Shown one piece after another: positions 49,440 through 57,159 of a stretch of DNA of 64,000 bases (position 1 is its first letter; the number at the start of each line of letters is the position of its first letter). This DNA comes from JANNYA01 sp031422315 (GTDB lineage Bacteria > Pseudomonadota > Gammaproteobacteria > Xanthomonadales > SZUA-5), in the NCBI GenBank assembly GCA_031422315.1, contig JANOQN010000016.1, forward strand, positions 75,184-139,183, given 5' to 3'. Below the pieces are notes generated by a model. The model made no database searches and was not told the origin of the DNA. It worked only from the letters and a program-made list of their open reading frames with translations. The translations under genes and the position numbers were made by a program.

Positions 49440-52400
49440 CTACAGCGGTAAAACATCGCGGCGTGGCACCGACGCGCGCGAGTGAACTAATCGAAACAAG
49501 CCGGGCAATACCAGCAGCGTGAGTAGTGTCGAGGAAATAATGCCACCGATCACCACGGTTGCCAGTGGGCGCTGCACTTCACTGCCGACGCCTGAATTAA
49601 ATGCCATAGGCACAAATCCTAAGCCTGCGACGAGCGCGGTCATCAGCACTGGGCGCAGGCGCGTCATCGCGCCTTCGATAATGGCGGCATCTAGCGCTTG
49701 CCCGCGGCTCAGCAGGTCGCGAATGAAGCTCACCATCACCAGCCCGTTTAACACCGCCACGCCCGATAGCGCGATAAATCCTACGCCTGCAGAGATTGAC
49801 AGCGGAATGTCGCGCAGCCAAAGCGCGATCACCCCACCGGTAAGTGCTAACGGCACGCCGCTGAAAATAACCGCCGCATCGCGCACCGAAGCCAGCGCCA
49901 TATACAGCAGTCCTGCAATCAGCAGCAGCGTGACCGGCACCACGATAGCAAGCCGCTTAGAAGCCGACTGCAATTGCTCAAACGTGCCGCCGTATTCCAC
50001 CCAATAGCCAGGCGGGAGTTCAACCTGCGCCGCGATGGCTGTTTGCACATCGCTTACAAACGAGCCTAAATCGCGCCCGCGCACGTTGGTTGTCACCACG
50101 ATACGGCGCTTGCCGTTTTCACGATTGACTTGATTTAGCCCGGCGACCAGCTCCGTCTCAATCACTTCCCCGAGCGGCACGAACCCGCCCTGCGGAAGCG
50201 GCAACGGCAGTGCATTTAGCGTTTCAGGGCGGATACGCATTGATTCCGGCAGCCGAACGATAATTTCTGCGCGCCGATCACCTTCGTACAGCAAACCCGC
50301 CGATGCGCCACCCAGCGCCGTGGCCACCAAATCTTGCACGTGCGTGACGTTGAGCCCCAGCCGCGCCAAGGTTTCTCGCTTGGGTTTAATGGTGAGCACC
50401 GGCAGCCCGGTGGACTGTTCAATCGCAACGTCTGCCGCGTTTGGCACGCTCTGCACGGCTTTGCCAATATCCTCGCCAAGCGCCACTAAGGTGTCATGGT
50501 CATCGCCAAAAACCTTTACCGCTACCTCGGCCCGAACGCCAGCAATCAGCTCATTAAAACGCATCTGAATGGGTTGTAAGAATTCATAGCGATTGCCCGG
50601 TATGGGTGTCACCACCGCTTCTAAGTCAGCAATGAATTGGGCTTTGGTTTTGCGCGGATCCGGCCACTGTTCGCGCGGTTTGAGGATGATGAAGTTATCC
50701 GCCACGCTGGGCGGCGCCGCTTCAGTCGCAACTTCTGCAGTGCCAATTTTCGCGAACACCCGCTCAACTTCCGGTAGGCGTTTGATCGCCGCTTCCAGCT
50801 GCGCCTGCTGCGATATCGCCTGCGATAGCGAGGTGCCGGGAATGCGCAGTGCATGCATGGCCACATCGCCCTCATCCAAATTCGGCAAAAATTCACTGCC
50901 CATGCGGGTTGCCAGCATCGCACTAGCGAGGATTAACAAAGTCGCGGCGCTGATCATCAGCCAGCGCCAGCGCAGCGCAAGCGCTAGCACCGGGCGATAA
51001 CCCGCGCTGGCTGCCTGCATGAGCCAGTTGTGCTTTTCCACTACTGGCCGCCTAAACAAAATAGCGACTGCGGCCGGCACAAACGTCAGCGATAGCACCA
51101 TTGCGCTGATCAGCGCGATCACCACGGTAAACGCCATTGGGTGGAACATTTTGCCTTCAATGCCGGTGAGGCTAAAGATCGGCAGATACACCACGGTGAT
51201 GATAAACACGCCAAATAGCGCGGGCCGAATAACCTCTTGCGTGGCATCAAACACCAGCGCCAGGCGTTCTTTTAGCGGCATAAGGGAATTGCGGGCCAGC
51301 GCTGCTTGCGAAAGCCTGCGCAGGCAGTTCTCGACGATAATCACGGCACCATCAACGATCAGACCAAAATCGAGCGCGCCCAAGCTCATCAAATTAGCGC
51401 TAACCTGATTGCTGACCATGCCGGTAATCGTCATTAACATTGCCAGTGGAATCACCGCAGCCGTTAGCAGTGCAGCACGTACGTTACCTAATAAAAGCAG
51501 CAGCACCACAACCACCAGCAATGCGCCTTCCAGCAGGTTTTTTTGCACCGTGGCAAGCGTTTTATTGACCAGCACAGTTCGATTGTAAGCCTGGGTTACT
51601 ACCACACCGGCAGGCAAGCTCGCTTTGATGGCATCTAGCTTGTCCGCCACGCCTTGCGCCACGGTGCGGCTGTTCGCGCCTATCAGCATGAACACCGTGC
51701 TCATCACAACTTCGCGGCCATTTTGCGTGGCGGCGCCACTGCGCAGCTCCAGGCCTAAGCTGACGTTCGCCACGTCGCGCACGCGCAGCGGCACGCTGGC
51801 GGTTTGCTTAATAACGATGTCGCCCAGCTCCGCCATATTCTGCGCTTGCCCCGGCACTCGCATCAGCCACTGCGCGCCGTTGCGCTCAATAAAGCCAGCC
51901 CCGCGATTGCCGTTATTGGCCCGCAGCGCCTGCACTACATCTTCATAAATAATACCGTGCGCTAACATTTTTGCCGGATCGGGGGCGACTAAAATTTCTT
52001 TCTTAAATCCGCCAATCGGATTGACTTCCACCACACCCGGAACGCGCAGCAGCTGTGGCCGGATAATCCAATCGTGTACCGAGCGCAAATCGGTTGGCGT
52101 CATCAAGCTGCCATCAGGGTTAGTCGCGCCCGGTATCGAATCGACGGTGAACATAAAAATCTCACCCAAACCGGTCGCGATCGGGCCCATGCTGGGCTCT
52201 AAACCCTCGGGCAGCAAGCTTGCAGCGGCGTTCATGCGCTCGGCAACCTGCTGGCGCGCAAAGTAAATATCCGTGCCATCTTCGAACACCACCGTGACCT
52301 GCGCTAGGCCATAGCGCGCAAGTGATCTGGTGTAGTCAAGCTTGGGAATTCCCAACATCGCGGTTTCCAGCGGCACGCTGACGCGCTGCTCCGCCTCCAG

Positions 52401-52574
52401 CGGCGTGTAGCCGGGCGCTGGGACATTGACGATAACCTGCACGTTGGTAATGTCAGGCACCGCATCAATGGGCAGGCGTAAAAAGTTATGAATACCCAGC
52501 GCTGAAATAACCAGCATTAACACCATGACCATGCCGCGTCGGGCAATGGCGAGCTGTAGAATTTTCTCAATCAT
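49440..52574 (-). CDS. czcA: HME-RND heavy-metal efflux pump (CzcA/CusA family)
   Basis: 1044 residues, full length. Two halves each with a large periplasmic loop. Signature of the heavy-metal RND class, SLGALDFGLIVDGAVIIVENCLRR (about 395-418), contains the proton-relay Asp. The periplasmic cleft has conserved MRINA-like regions (RFNELIAGVRAEVAVKVFGDD). Helix-rich C-terminus ends RASVPRRDVLPL. It exports Zn/Co/Cd or Cu/Ag by proton antiport through CzcB and CzcC. Methionine triad residues that mark CusA copper specificity were not checked residue by residue, so the ion is left open. It starts 9 bases after czcB. Confidence 0.94.
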   Translation of the reverse strand: MIEKILQLAIARRGMVMVLMLVISALGIHNFLRLPIDAVPDITNVQVIVNVPAPGYTPLEAEQRVSVPLETAMLGIPKLDYTRSLARYGLAQVTVVFEDGTDIYFARQQVAERMNAAASLLPEGLEPSMGPIATGLGEIFMFTVDSIPGATNPDGSLMTPTDLRSVHDWIIRPQLLRVPGVVEVNPIGGFKKEILVAPDPAKMLAHGIIYEDVVQALRANNGNRGAGFIERNGAQWLMRVPGQAQNMAELGDIVIKQTASVPLRVRDVANVSLGLELRSGAATQNGREVVMSTVFMLIGANSRTVAQGVADKLDAIKASLPAGVVVTQAYNRTVLVNKTLATVQKNLLEGALLVVVVLLLLLGNVRAALLTAAVIPLAMLMTITGMVSNQVSANLMSLGALDFGLIVDGAVIIVENCLRRLSQAALARNSLMPLKERLALVFDATQEVIRPALFGVFIITVVYLPIFSLTGIEGKMFHPMAFTVVIALISAMVLSLTFVPAAVAILFRRPVVEKHNWLMQAASAGYRPVLALALRWRWLMISAATLLILASAMLATRMGSEFLPNLDEGDVAMHALRIPGTSLSQAISQQAQLEAAIKRLPEVERVFAKIGTAEVATEAAPPSVADNFIILKPREQWPDPRKTKAQFIADLEAVVTPIPGNRYEFLQPIQMRFNELIAGVRAEVAVKVFGDDHDTLVALGEDIGKAVQSVPNAADVAIEQSTGLPVLTIKPKRETLARLGLNVTHVQDLVATALGGASAGLLYEGDRRAEIIVRLPESMRIRPETLNALPLPLPQGGFVPLGEVIETELVAGLNQVNRENGKRRIVVTTNVRGRDLGSFVSDVQTAIAAQVELPPGYWVEYGGTFEQLQSASKRLAIVVPVTLLLIAGLLYMALASVRDAAVIFSGVPLALTGGVIALWLRDIPLSISAGVGFIALSGVAVLNGLVMVSFIRDLLSRGQALDAAIIEGAMTRLRPVLMTALVAGLGFVPMAFNSGVGSEVQRPLATVVIGGIISSTLLTLLVLPGLFRLVHSRASVPRRDVLPL

Positions 52575-52583
52575 GACAGCGCC

Positions 52584-53873
52584 TCAATGATCGTGCGACG
52601 CGGCGGATTTTTCGACATCTGCTTTGATCAAATAGCTATTTTCCGTCACATAGCGCGTTCCTGGTTGCAGCCCGCTCAGCACTTCAACCCAGTCACCCTG
52701 CTGTTGCCCCAATTCCAGCATCCGCACTTCATAGGTTTCACCAACTTGGGCAAACACCACGGTGAAATCGCGAAACGGCTGCAAGGCTTGAGCCCTAACA
52801 GCGAGCGGCACAGTGCGCCGCGCCACCTCAACTTCGGCCGTGATGAAGCTGCCCGGCAAAAACTGCCCTTGCGTATTATTCAGTGCAACCCGTGCCAGCA
52901 CGGCTTGATTTACCCCCGCTTGACTATCCACCCGCAAAATCTTGCCGGTTACGAAATCCGCCGCATCGGCAAGTTTGATGCTGACATCAGCACCGGCAAG
53001 CACGCGCAGGCGATCTCGCGGAAACACCGAAAGCTCCGCCACGACTGCGCGGGTATCGGTGATGGTAAACAGCACACGATCGCCGGATTGCTCACCCACG
53101 TTGGCGTCGCGCTGCGTCAGAACCCCGGTCAGTGGCGCGGTAAGGGCGTAGCTGCGTAAGCTTTCGTTGCTCTCAATTGAAGCCAGCGTTTCGCCTGCGC
53201 TAACGCGATCGCCCAGGCCTTTCGCAACGCTTTGGATCACGCCGGGAAAGCGCGCGCTGACGGCGCGCTGACGCTCCGGGTTTACCGCAACCTGGCCATA
53301 AAGCGTGACGGTTTCACTGAGCTGCGCTGGACCGGCAATCTCGGTTTTAATGTTCGCCTCCTTGGCGATTTTGGCGGCTATGGTTGTGCGGCCCTCATAG
53401 CTTTCAAACGACCACTGATGCATTTTGCCGGCGTGTTCTGCCCGCACGCTGACCACAAAGGAATGCGGTTCGTACACCGAGCTTTGTGCCTGCAAAAATT
53501 GCTCCGCGCCCACTCCAGCGGGTTTAAAGAAATACTGATCTTTAAAATCGCCCAAGCGCTTCACCTCAACCACTAAGTTTAGCTCAGCGGCGTCGATGGC
53601 CTTGCCCGCAAGCGTGCCCCACGCGCGATACTCTGGCGGCACGCCGGTTTCAAAAATCGCGAGCTCCAATGCGAACGGGCCGTCTTGCAACATGCGCCCG
53701 CGATTCGGGCCTTTAATAACCTCTTCTACCGCAGGCGCATGCGCGGCTTGACCGTGCGCAGCATCGCTTGCGGGCTCCGCGTTTGGCTTACAGCCCGCCA
53801 CAATTGCTGCACACACGCTCAGCCACAGCCATTGCGTTAGCTTATTGATAATAGTTTGTTTTCTAACATTCAT
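52584..53873 (-). CDS. czcB: CzcB/CusB-type membrane-fusion protein (lipoprotein)
   Basis: 429 residues. Lipoprotein signal SVCAAIVAGCKP (Cys about residue 28). A His-rich segment (AAHGQAAHAP) is followed by a domain (about 55-160) seen in several CzcB proteins, then the barrel-sandwich hybrid core: ARFPGVIQSVAKGLGDRVSAGETLASIES (lipoyl half 1) and SYALTAPLTGVLTQRDANVGEQSGDRVLF (half 2), with beta-barrel and membrane-proximal domains after. The C-terminus ends SAASHDH. The adaptor links pump and outer-membrane channel. Its start overlaps the czcC stop by 4 bases. Confidence 0.93.
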   Translation of the reverse strand: MNVRKQTIINKLTQWLWLSVCAAIVAGCKPNAEPASDAAHGQAAHAPAVEEVIKGPNRGRMLQDGPFALELAIFETGVPPEYRAWGTLAGKAIDAAELNLVVEVKRLGDFKDQYFFKPAGVGAEQFLQAQSSVYEPHSFVVSVRAEHAGKMHQWSFESYEGRTTIAAKIAKEANIKTEIAGPAQLSETVTLYGQVAVNPERQRAVSARFPGVIQSVAKGLGDRVSAGETLASIESNESLRSYALTAPLTGVLTQRDANVGEQSGDRVLFTITDTRAVVAELSVFPRDRLRVLAGADVSIKLADAADFVTGKILRVDSQAGVNQAVLARVALNNTQGQFLPGSFITAEVEVARRTVPLAVRAQALQPFRDFTVVFAQVGETYEVRMLELGQQQGDWVEVLSGLQPGTRYVTENSYLIKADVEKSAASHDH

Positions 53874-55195
53874 TTTTGTGTCTCTTTTGTTTGCTGCGGC
53901 GCATCTGCCGCCGCGATTTGCGTGACGGCATCTGCCGTGCCAGGAACTGCACCGATCACCCGATCAATTTCGATGCCATAGCGCAATGCGTCGCTCTCGG
54001 CTTGGATTTTCGCCACTGCTACTTCTAATAATTCGCGCTGCGCCCCGAGTAATTCCAAGTAGCCATATCGGCCGCGTGTGTAGGCGTATTCGGTTTGCTT
54101 TAGCGCATCCTGCATGCGGGGTAGCACGTCTGTATCTAGCTTCTCGATCACATGGCGCGCGTGCTCGAATTCTTGATATAGCGCAAATAAATGCGCCACT
54201 AATTTGACCTGCGCTGCCTGCTTATCGGCGTCAACTTTCGCTACGTTGGCCTGCGCAGTCGCGGTTTGCGCTTGGCCGTGATCGTTCCAGGTTAGCGGTA
54301 TGCTCACGCCAATAACGCCCGCAAAATCATTACCCTGTTCGAACCGGCGCAGGCCAGCGTTAAGTTCCCAAGCGGGTTTGCGGCGCTGCTGTGCAAGCCG
54401 CAATTCGGCCTCACGCAGCGCAAGTTCAGCGCTAAATTTTTGCAGGCTAGGATTGGCCAAAATGCGCTGCGAATACTGCGCAAAAGGTGCCAGCTTGCTG
54501 AGCTTTGGCGCGCTGCCCGCTGCGCTGCCAAAATCCGCTTCACTTGCACCCCAGAGCGCAGCAAGCTGATGCTTGGCGATAAGCAGTTCGTGCTCTGCGT
54601 CTTCATAATCTAGCTCAGCGCGCGCCAATTGCGCGGCTGCGCGTGCCAATTCCGCTTCCGGCGCCTTCGCGGCTTGCACCCGCAGCTGCACCGCCGCGAG
54701 TGTTTGCTTGGCTAGGGCGATGGCCTGTTGCATCAGCTGCAAGCGCGCTTGATTTGATAAAACCTGCGCAAAGCGGCGCGCGGTTTCTATAGCTATTTCT
54801 AGCCGCTTTTCAGTCAACTCAGCGTCCAGCGCGTAACGCCCGGCGCGCGCCGCCGCCACTCGCGTTTGTGCGCCGCCGCGCTCAAATTGTTGACGCAGCG
54901 CAATGGTTGTTTGGGCACCTGACAAACCGCGCCTTGCGCCAGTGCCGAGTGCATCTTCTACATCAACCACAAGTTCCGGATTAGGCTTTAGCCCAGCTTG
55001 CACCGTGCGCCCATCTTGCGCGCTTAAGGTAAATTCAAATGCCTTGAGTTCCGGATTGGCTTTCGCGCTGCGCGAAATGGCTTGCTGCAGCGTCAAGCTG
55101 GGGTTAGCGGGCAGCGGCGTTTGCGCCACGCCAGCAATTGGCAGGTAAAAACTAAAAATGCACGGCAATAGCCAAAGCATGCGTTTTAAAAGCAT
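53870..55195 (-). CDS. czcC: CzcC/CusC-type outer-membrane factor (TolC family)
   Basis: 441 residues from the ATG at 55195, which has GGAG six bases upstream (within ATGGAGAAAAAT); the frame extends to 55210. Signal peptide MLLKRMLWLLPCIFSFYLPIAGVA. Two OEP repeats with long helices: LTLQQAISRSAKANPELKAFEFTL and NPSLQKFSAELALREAELRLAQQRRKPAWELNAGLRR. It lacks the metal-binding tail of the other TolC-family protein at 34121. It is the outer-membrane channel of the CzcCBA tripartite complex. Confidence 0.92.
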   Translation of the reverse strand: MLLKRMLWLLPCIFSFYLPIAGVAQTPLPANPSLTLQQAISRSAKANPELKAFEFTLSAQDGRTVQAGLKPNPELVVDVEDALGTGARRGLSGAQTTIALRQQFERGGAQTRVAAARAGRYALDAELTEKRLEIAIETARRFAQVLSNQARLQLMQQAIALAKQTLAAVQLRVQAAKAPEAELARAAAQLARAELDYEDAEHELLIAKHQLAALWGASEADFGSAAGSAPKLSKLAPFAQYSQRILANPSLQKFSAELALREAELRLAQQRRKPAWELNAGLRRFEQGNDFAGVIGVSIPLTWNDHGQAQTATAQANVAKVDADKQAAQVKLVAHLFALYQEFEHARHVIEKLDTDVLPRMQDALKQTEYAYTRGRYGYLELLGAQRELLEVAVAKIQAESDALRYGIEIDRVIGAVPGTADAVTQIAAADAPQQTKETQK

Positions 55196-55265
55196 ATTTT
55201 TCTCCATCAAACTGACAAGCGCGAAAGGGCGCTAATTACGGCTAGCCGAAGGCCAGCCATTTACG

Positions 55266-55745
55266 TCAAGCGATGATGAATTTCGGTGGCCCGCAGCTTG
55301 GCGGGCGTAATCGCGGCCTTTGCGGCCCGTTGACGCGAGCAATAAAGCCTGGAATGACGTTCGGCGGCGCGGGCATCAGCTGCCAAAGCAGCATAATCGC
55401 TAGTACGTAGGATGGCTCGTGGCTTAGCTTGGAAGTCTTGCCAAAAACGTCGGTCAAGGTATCAAGCTCGACGAAGTCCTGATGTGCTAGTAGATCATCG
55501 GAACTAGCGCCACTATCGCTGTGATGATGATGCAAATCTGCATGATCGGCGTGAAACAGCGCTGGCTCCGAATCATGACCATCAGCATCGTGTATTTCCA
55601 TGGATGCAGCGACACTACCCGAGTGTGCAAGCCCAACGTGCTGATGCGTATGCGCGCCACTGACCCGAATCGCGAGCAACACGAAACAGATCAGATAAAT
55701 TGCCCAAGCAAAATGGCGCGAGTGTCGGCGGTGCGATAAAAACAT
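55266..55745 (-). CDS. Small His-rich exported protein heading the czcCBA operon
   Basis: 159 residues. Hydrophobic N-terminus (FAWAIYLICFVLLAIRVSGA) followed by HTHQHVGLAHSG and a block HADHADLHHHHSD (about 65-77) with eight His. The C-terminal third contains a second hydrophobic stretch (YVLAIMLLWQLMP) and a Pro/Arg-rich end. It stands 70 bases before czcC, the position of CzcI-like proteins that modulate czc expression or buffer periplasmic metal. Similarity is positional and compositional; it is not a confident family match. Confidence 0.6.
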   Translation of the reverse strand: MFLSHRRHSRHFAWAIYLICFVLLAIRVSGAHTHQHVGLAHSGSVAASMEIHDADGHDSEPALFHADHADLHHHHSDSGASSDDLLAHQDFVELDTLTDVFGKTSKLSHEPSYVLAIMLLWQLMPAPPNVIPGFIARVNGPQRPRLRPPSCGPPKFIIA

Positions 55746-55751
55746 GCCGTA

Positions 55752-55782
55752 AGCTTACCACTCGCCGAGTTCAGCTTGTCAA
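55752..55782 (-). promoter_or_regulatory. Candidate MerR-type promoter before the czc operon
   Basis: On the minus strand, TTGACA (55777-55782) and TAAGCT (55752-55757) are separated by 19 bases, the long spacer used by MerR-family activators (usual spacer 17). A palindrome ACTCGCCGAGT (55760-55770) lies in the middle of the spacer. The start would fall almost at the ATG at 55745, giving a leaderless or nearly leaderless message, which is unusual and weakens the call. No merR-family gene lies in the window. The rest of the gap (to 56091) shows nothing else of note. Confidence 0.3.
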
Positions 55783-56091
55783 GTCATAGAGCGGCCAATC
55801 ACTTTTAGAAAATCGCCAGCTAGCAAGCGAACATTACCTGGTTTGGGCAGTCGACCCAGCTTCCATCTTTAGAACAATCGAGCTCAATTTGCTCTGCCCA
55901 GCGGCAATCGCGTGGTTAGACAGGTGTTTCGCGCAACAAACGATAACACGACTCACGCATAGCTTGCTTACAGCTCGGCGTCCCAGTCGCCCTTTTTTGC
56001 TCGAAACAATCTGATAAATCAGGACTAATATCTGGTTTTATAACGAGAATTCGTTAAACTCAGGGCCTTGTCGAAATCAGGCCAAAGGACG

Positions 56092-56451
56092 ATGTTTAAC
56101 TCAGGCGCCGGTGCAAAGCAGGGTATTTTGTCCCTACAAATTAAAGATAAGGCCATGCTTTATGCCTCCTACATGCCGTTTGTGAAAGGCGGTGGCATAT
56201 TTGTACAAACGCCGCGCAAATATAATATCGGCGACGATGTGTTTTTGTTGCTTTCGTTGATGGACGACAAAGATCGCATGCCAGTGCCCGGGCGGGTGAT
56301 TTGGATTACGCCGGTTGGCGCTCAGGGTAATCGCCCCGCAGGTATTGGCGTGCAGTTTAATGAAGGCTCGGAAGGCGATACCGTGCGCAATAAAATCGAA
56401 TCAAATTTGGCGGGCATTCTTAATTCTGATAAACCTACGGCCACGATGTAG
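56092..56451 (+). CDS. pilZ: Type IV pilus assembly protein PilZ
   Basis: 119 residues. Strong similarity in pattern to the pilus PilZ family: GILSLQIKDKAMLYASYMPFVKGGGIFVQTPRKYNIGDDVFLLLSLMDDKDRMPVPGRVIWITPVGAQGNRPAGIGVQF. Pilus PilZ proteins lack the RxxxR/(D/N)xSxxG c-di-GMP motifs and do not bind the nucleotide, but interact with PilB and FimX to allow pilus extension. AAAGGA ends 2 bases before the ATG at 56092, rather close; a TTG at 56068 is an alternative. The usual upstream partners (tmk, holB) and downstream TatD gene are absent. Confidence 0.9.
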   Translation: MFNSGAGAKQGILSLQIKDKAMLYASYMPFVKGGGIFVQTPRKYNIGDDVFLLLSLMDDKDRMPVPGRVIWITPVGAQGNRPAGIGVQFNEGSEGDTVRNKIESNLAGILNSDKPTATM

Positions 56452-56488
56452 CGGCAAAACGATAGCTGTAGTTAATTGAACTTCCAAA

Positions 56489-56620
56489 ATGCAGCTTGAC
56501 CGGAAACAATCTCGTTACAAACGGCCGCCAATTGCGTGCAAACTGCAATCTTTTGCGCGCAGCGACGACGAGGCGCACGATGTAACGCATGCTAGCCAGC
56601 TGAAATTGGAGTATCTGTGA
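56489..56620 (+). CDS. Possible 43-aa basic protein between pilZ and the next gene
   Basis: Begins MQLDRKQSRYKRPPIA and ends LKLEYL; the TGA overlaps the GTG start of the following gene by 4 bases (GTGA at 56617-56620). Basic N-terminal half, acidic C-terminal half (ARSDDEAHDV), no homologue recognised. The frame has no good ribosome site. The coupled stop/start argues for real translation; the short length and lack of conservation data argue against certainty. Confidence 0.35.
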   Translation: MQLDRKQSRYKRPPIACKLQSFARSDDEAHDVTHASQLKLEYL

Positions 56621-57159
56621 GCGAAGCGGCAAGCCTAAAAAATCCTAGCAGCGCGGCAACCTTTAAGGTGTTAGCAGCGGACTTTGATGAACCACAGTTC
56701 GCACAGCTGCTGTATCAGCAAATCGACACCGCAGAGAGCCGCTTGGTGGTGGTTTACACGCGTTCGCACGCTGAGCTTTCCCAACAGCTTGAACCCTTTA
56801 GCAGGCGCTCTGGGTTATCTATTTATAGCTGGACGCAAGATCGTGGTTTTATCAGCCTGCGCGACAATGGCGTCGTGGTGCCGGGCACGCGCCGCTTGCC
56901 GGATGCGCTGCGGTTTATTCAGCAAAGTGGGCATTTTGGCGTTTACTTATTGCCTTGCAATGGGCTGTCATTTACTCCGCCCATCGTGGCGCAGCTGCGG
57001 CAAGTTGCGCGAGCAGACGATGGCATCGGGCGCAAAATCGTGTTTTTGAGTGAAGATGGCGATATTCCAGCAACGCTAAGCGGTTATTGCGCGCACGTCC
57101 AGCTTGAGCCGCGCTCGCGTGCGCCGCTGCGGCTGCGTGATGGCCGTTGGATTCGCTAA
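56617..57159 (+). CDS. Stand-alone domain resembling the pre-AAA region of some AAA ATPases
   Basis: 180 residues from GTG at 56617. It has an alternating alpha/beta pattern: AESRLVVVYTRSHAEL (about 39-54), SGLSIYSWTQDRGFISL, then LPDALRFIQQSGHFGVYLLPCNG, and IVAQLRQVARADDGIGRKIVFLSEDGDIPATL. The same succession (ARxPxIxVxTxEE, VYxWSxxxG, PxxAL, xxFLLxDFH, xxxRxLRxLA, xxxxLSPxxxxPxxL) forms the N-terminal domain of a group of AAA+ ATPases in which an ATPase core follows. Here no ATPase domain follows. It may be a regulatory or binding module for the adjoining GGDEF-EAL protein, whose start is the base after its stop. Confidence 0.55.
   Translation: MSEAASLKNPSSAATFKVLAADFDEPQFAQLLYQQIDTAESRLVVVYTRSHAELSQQLEPFSRRSGLSIYSWTQDRGFISLRDNGVVVPGTRRLPDALRFIQQSGHFGVYLLPCNGLSFTPPIVAQLRQVARADDGIGRKIVFLSEDGDIPATLSGYCAHVQLEPRSRAPLRLRDGRWIR

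Noticed and set aside
52587..53159. 190-codon plus-strand frame
   Set aside because: Antisense to czcB over its whole length, with no recognised domain.
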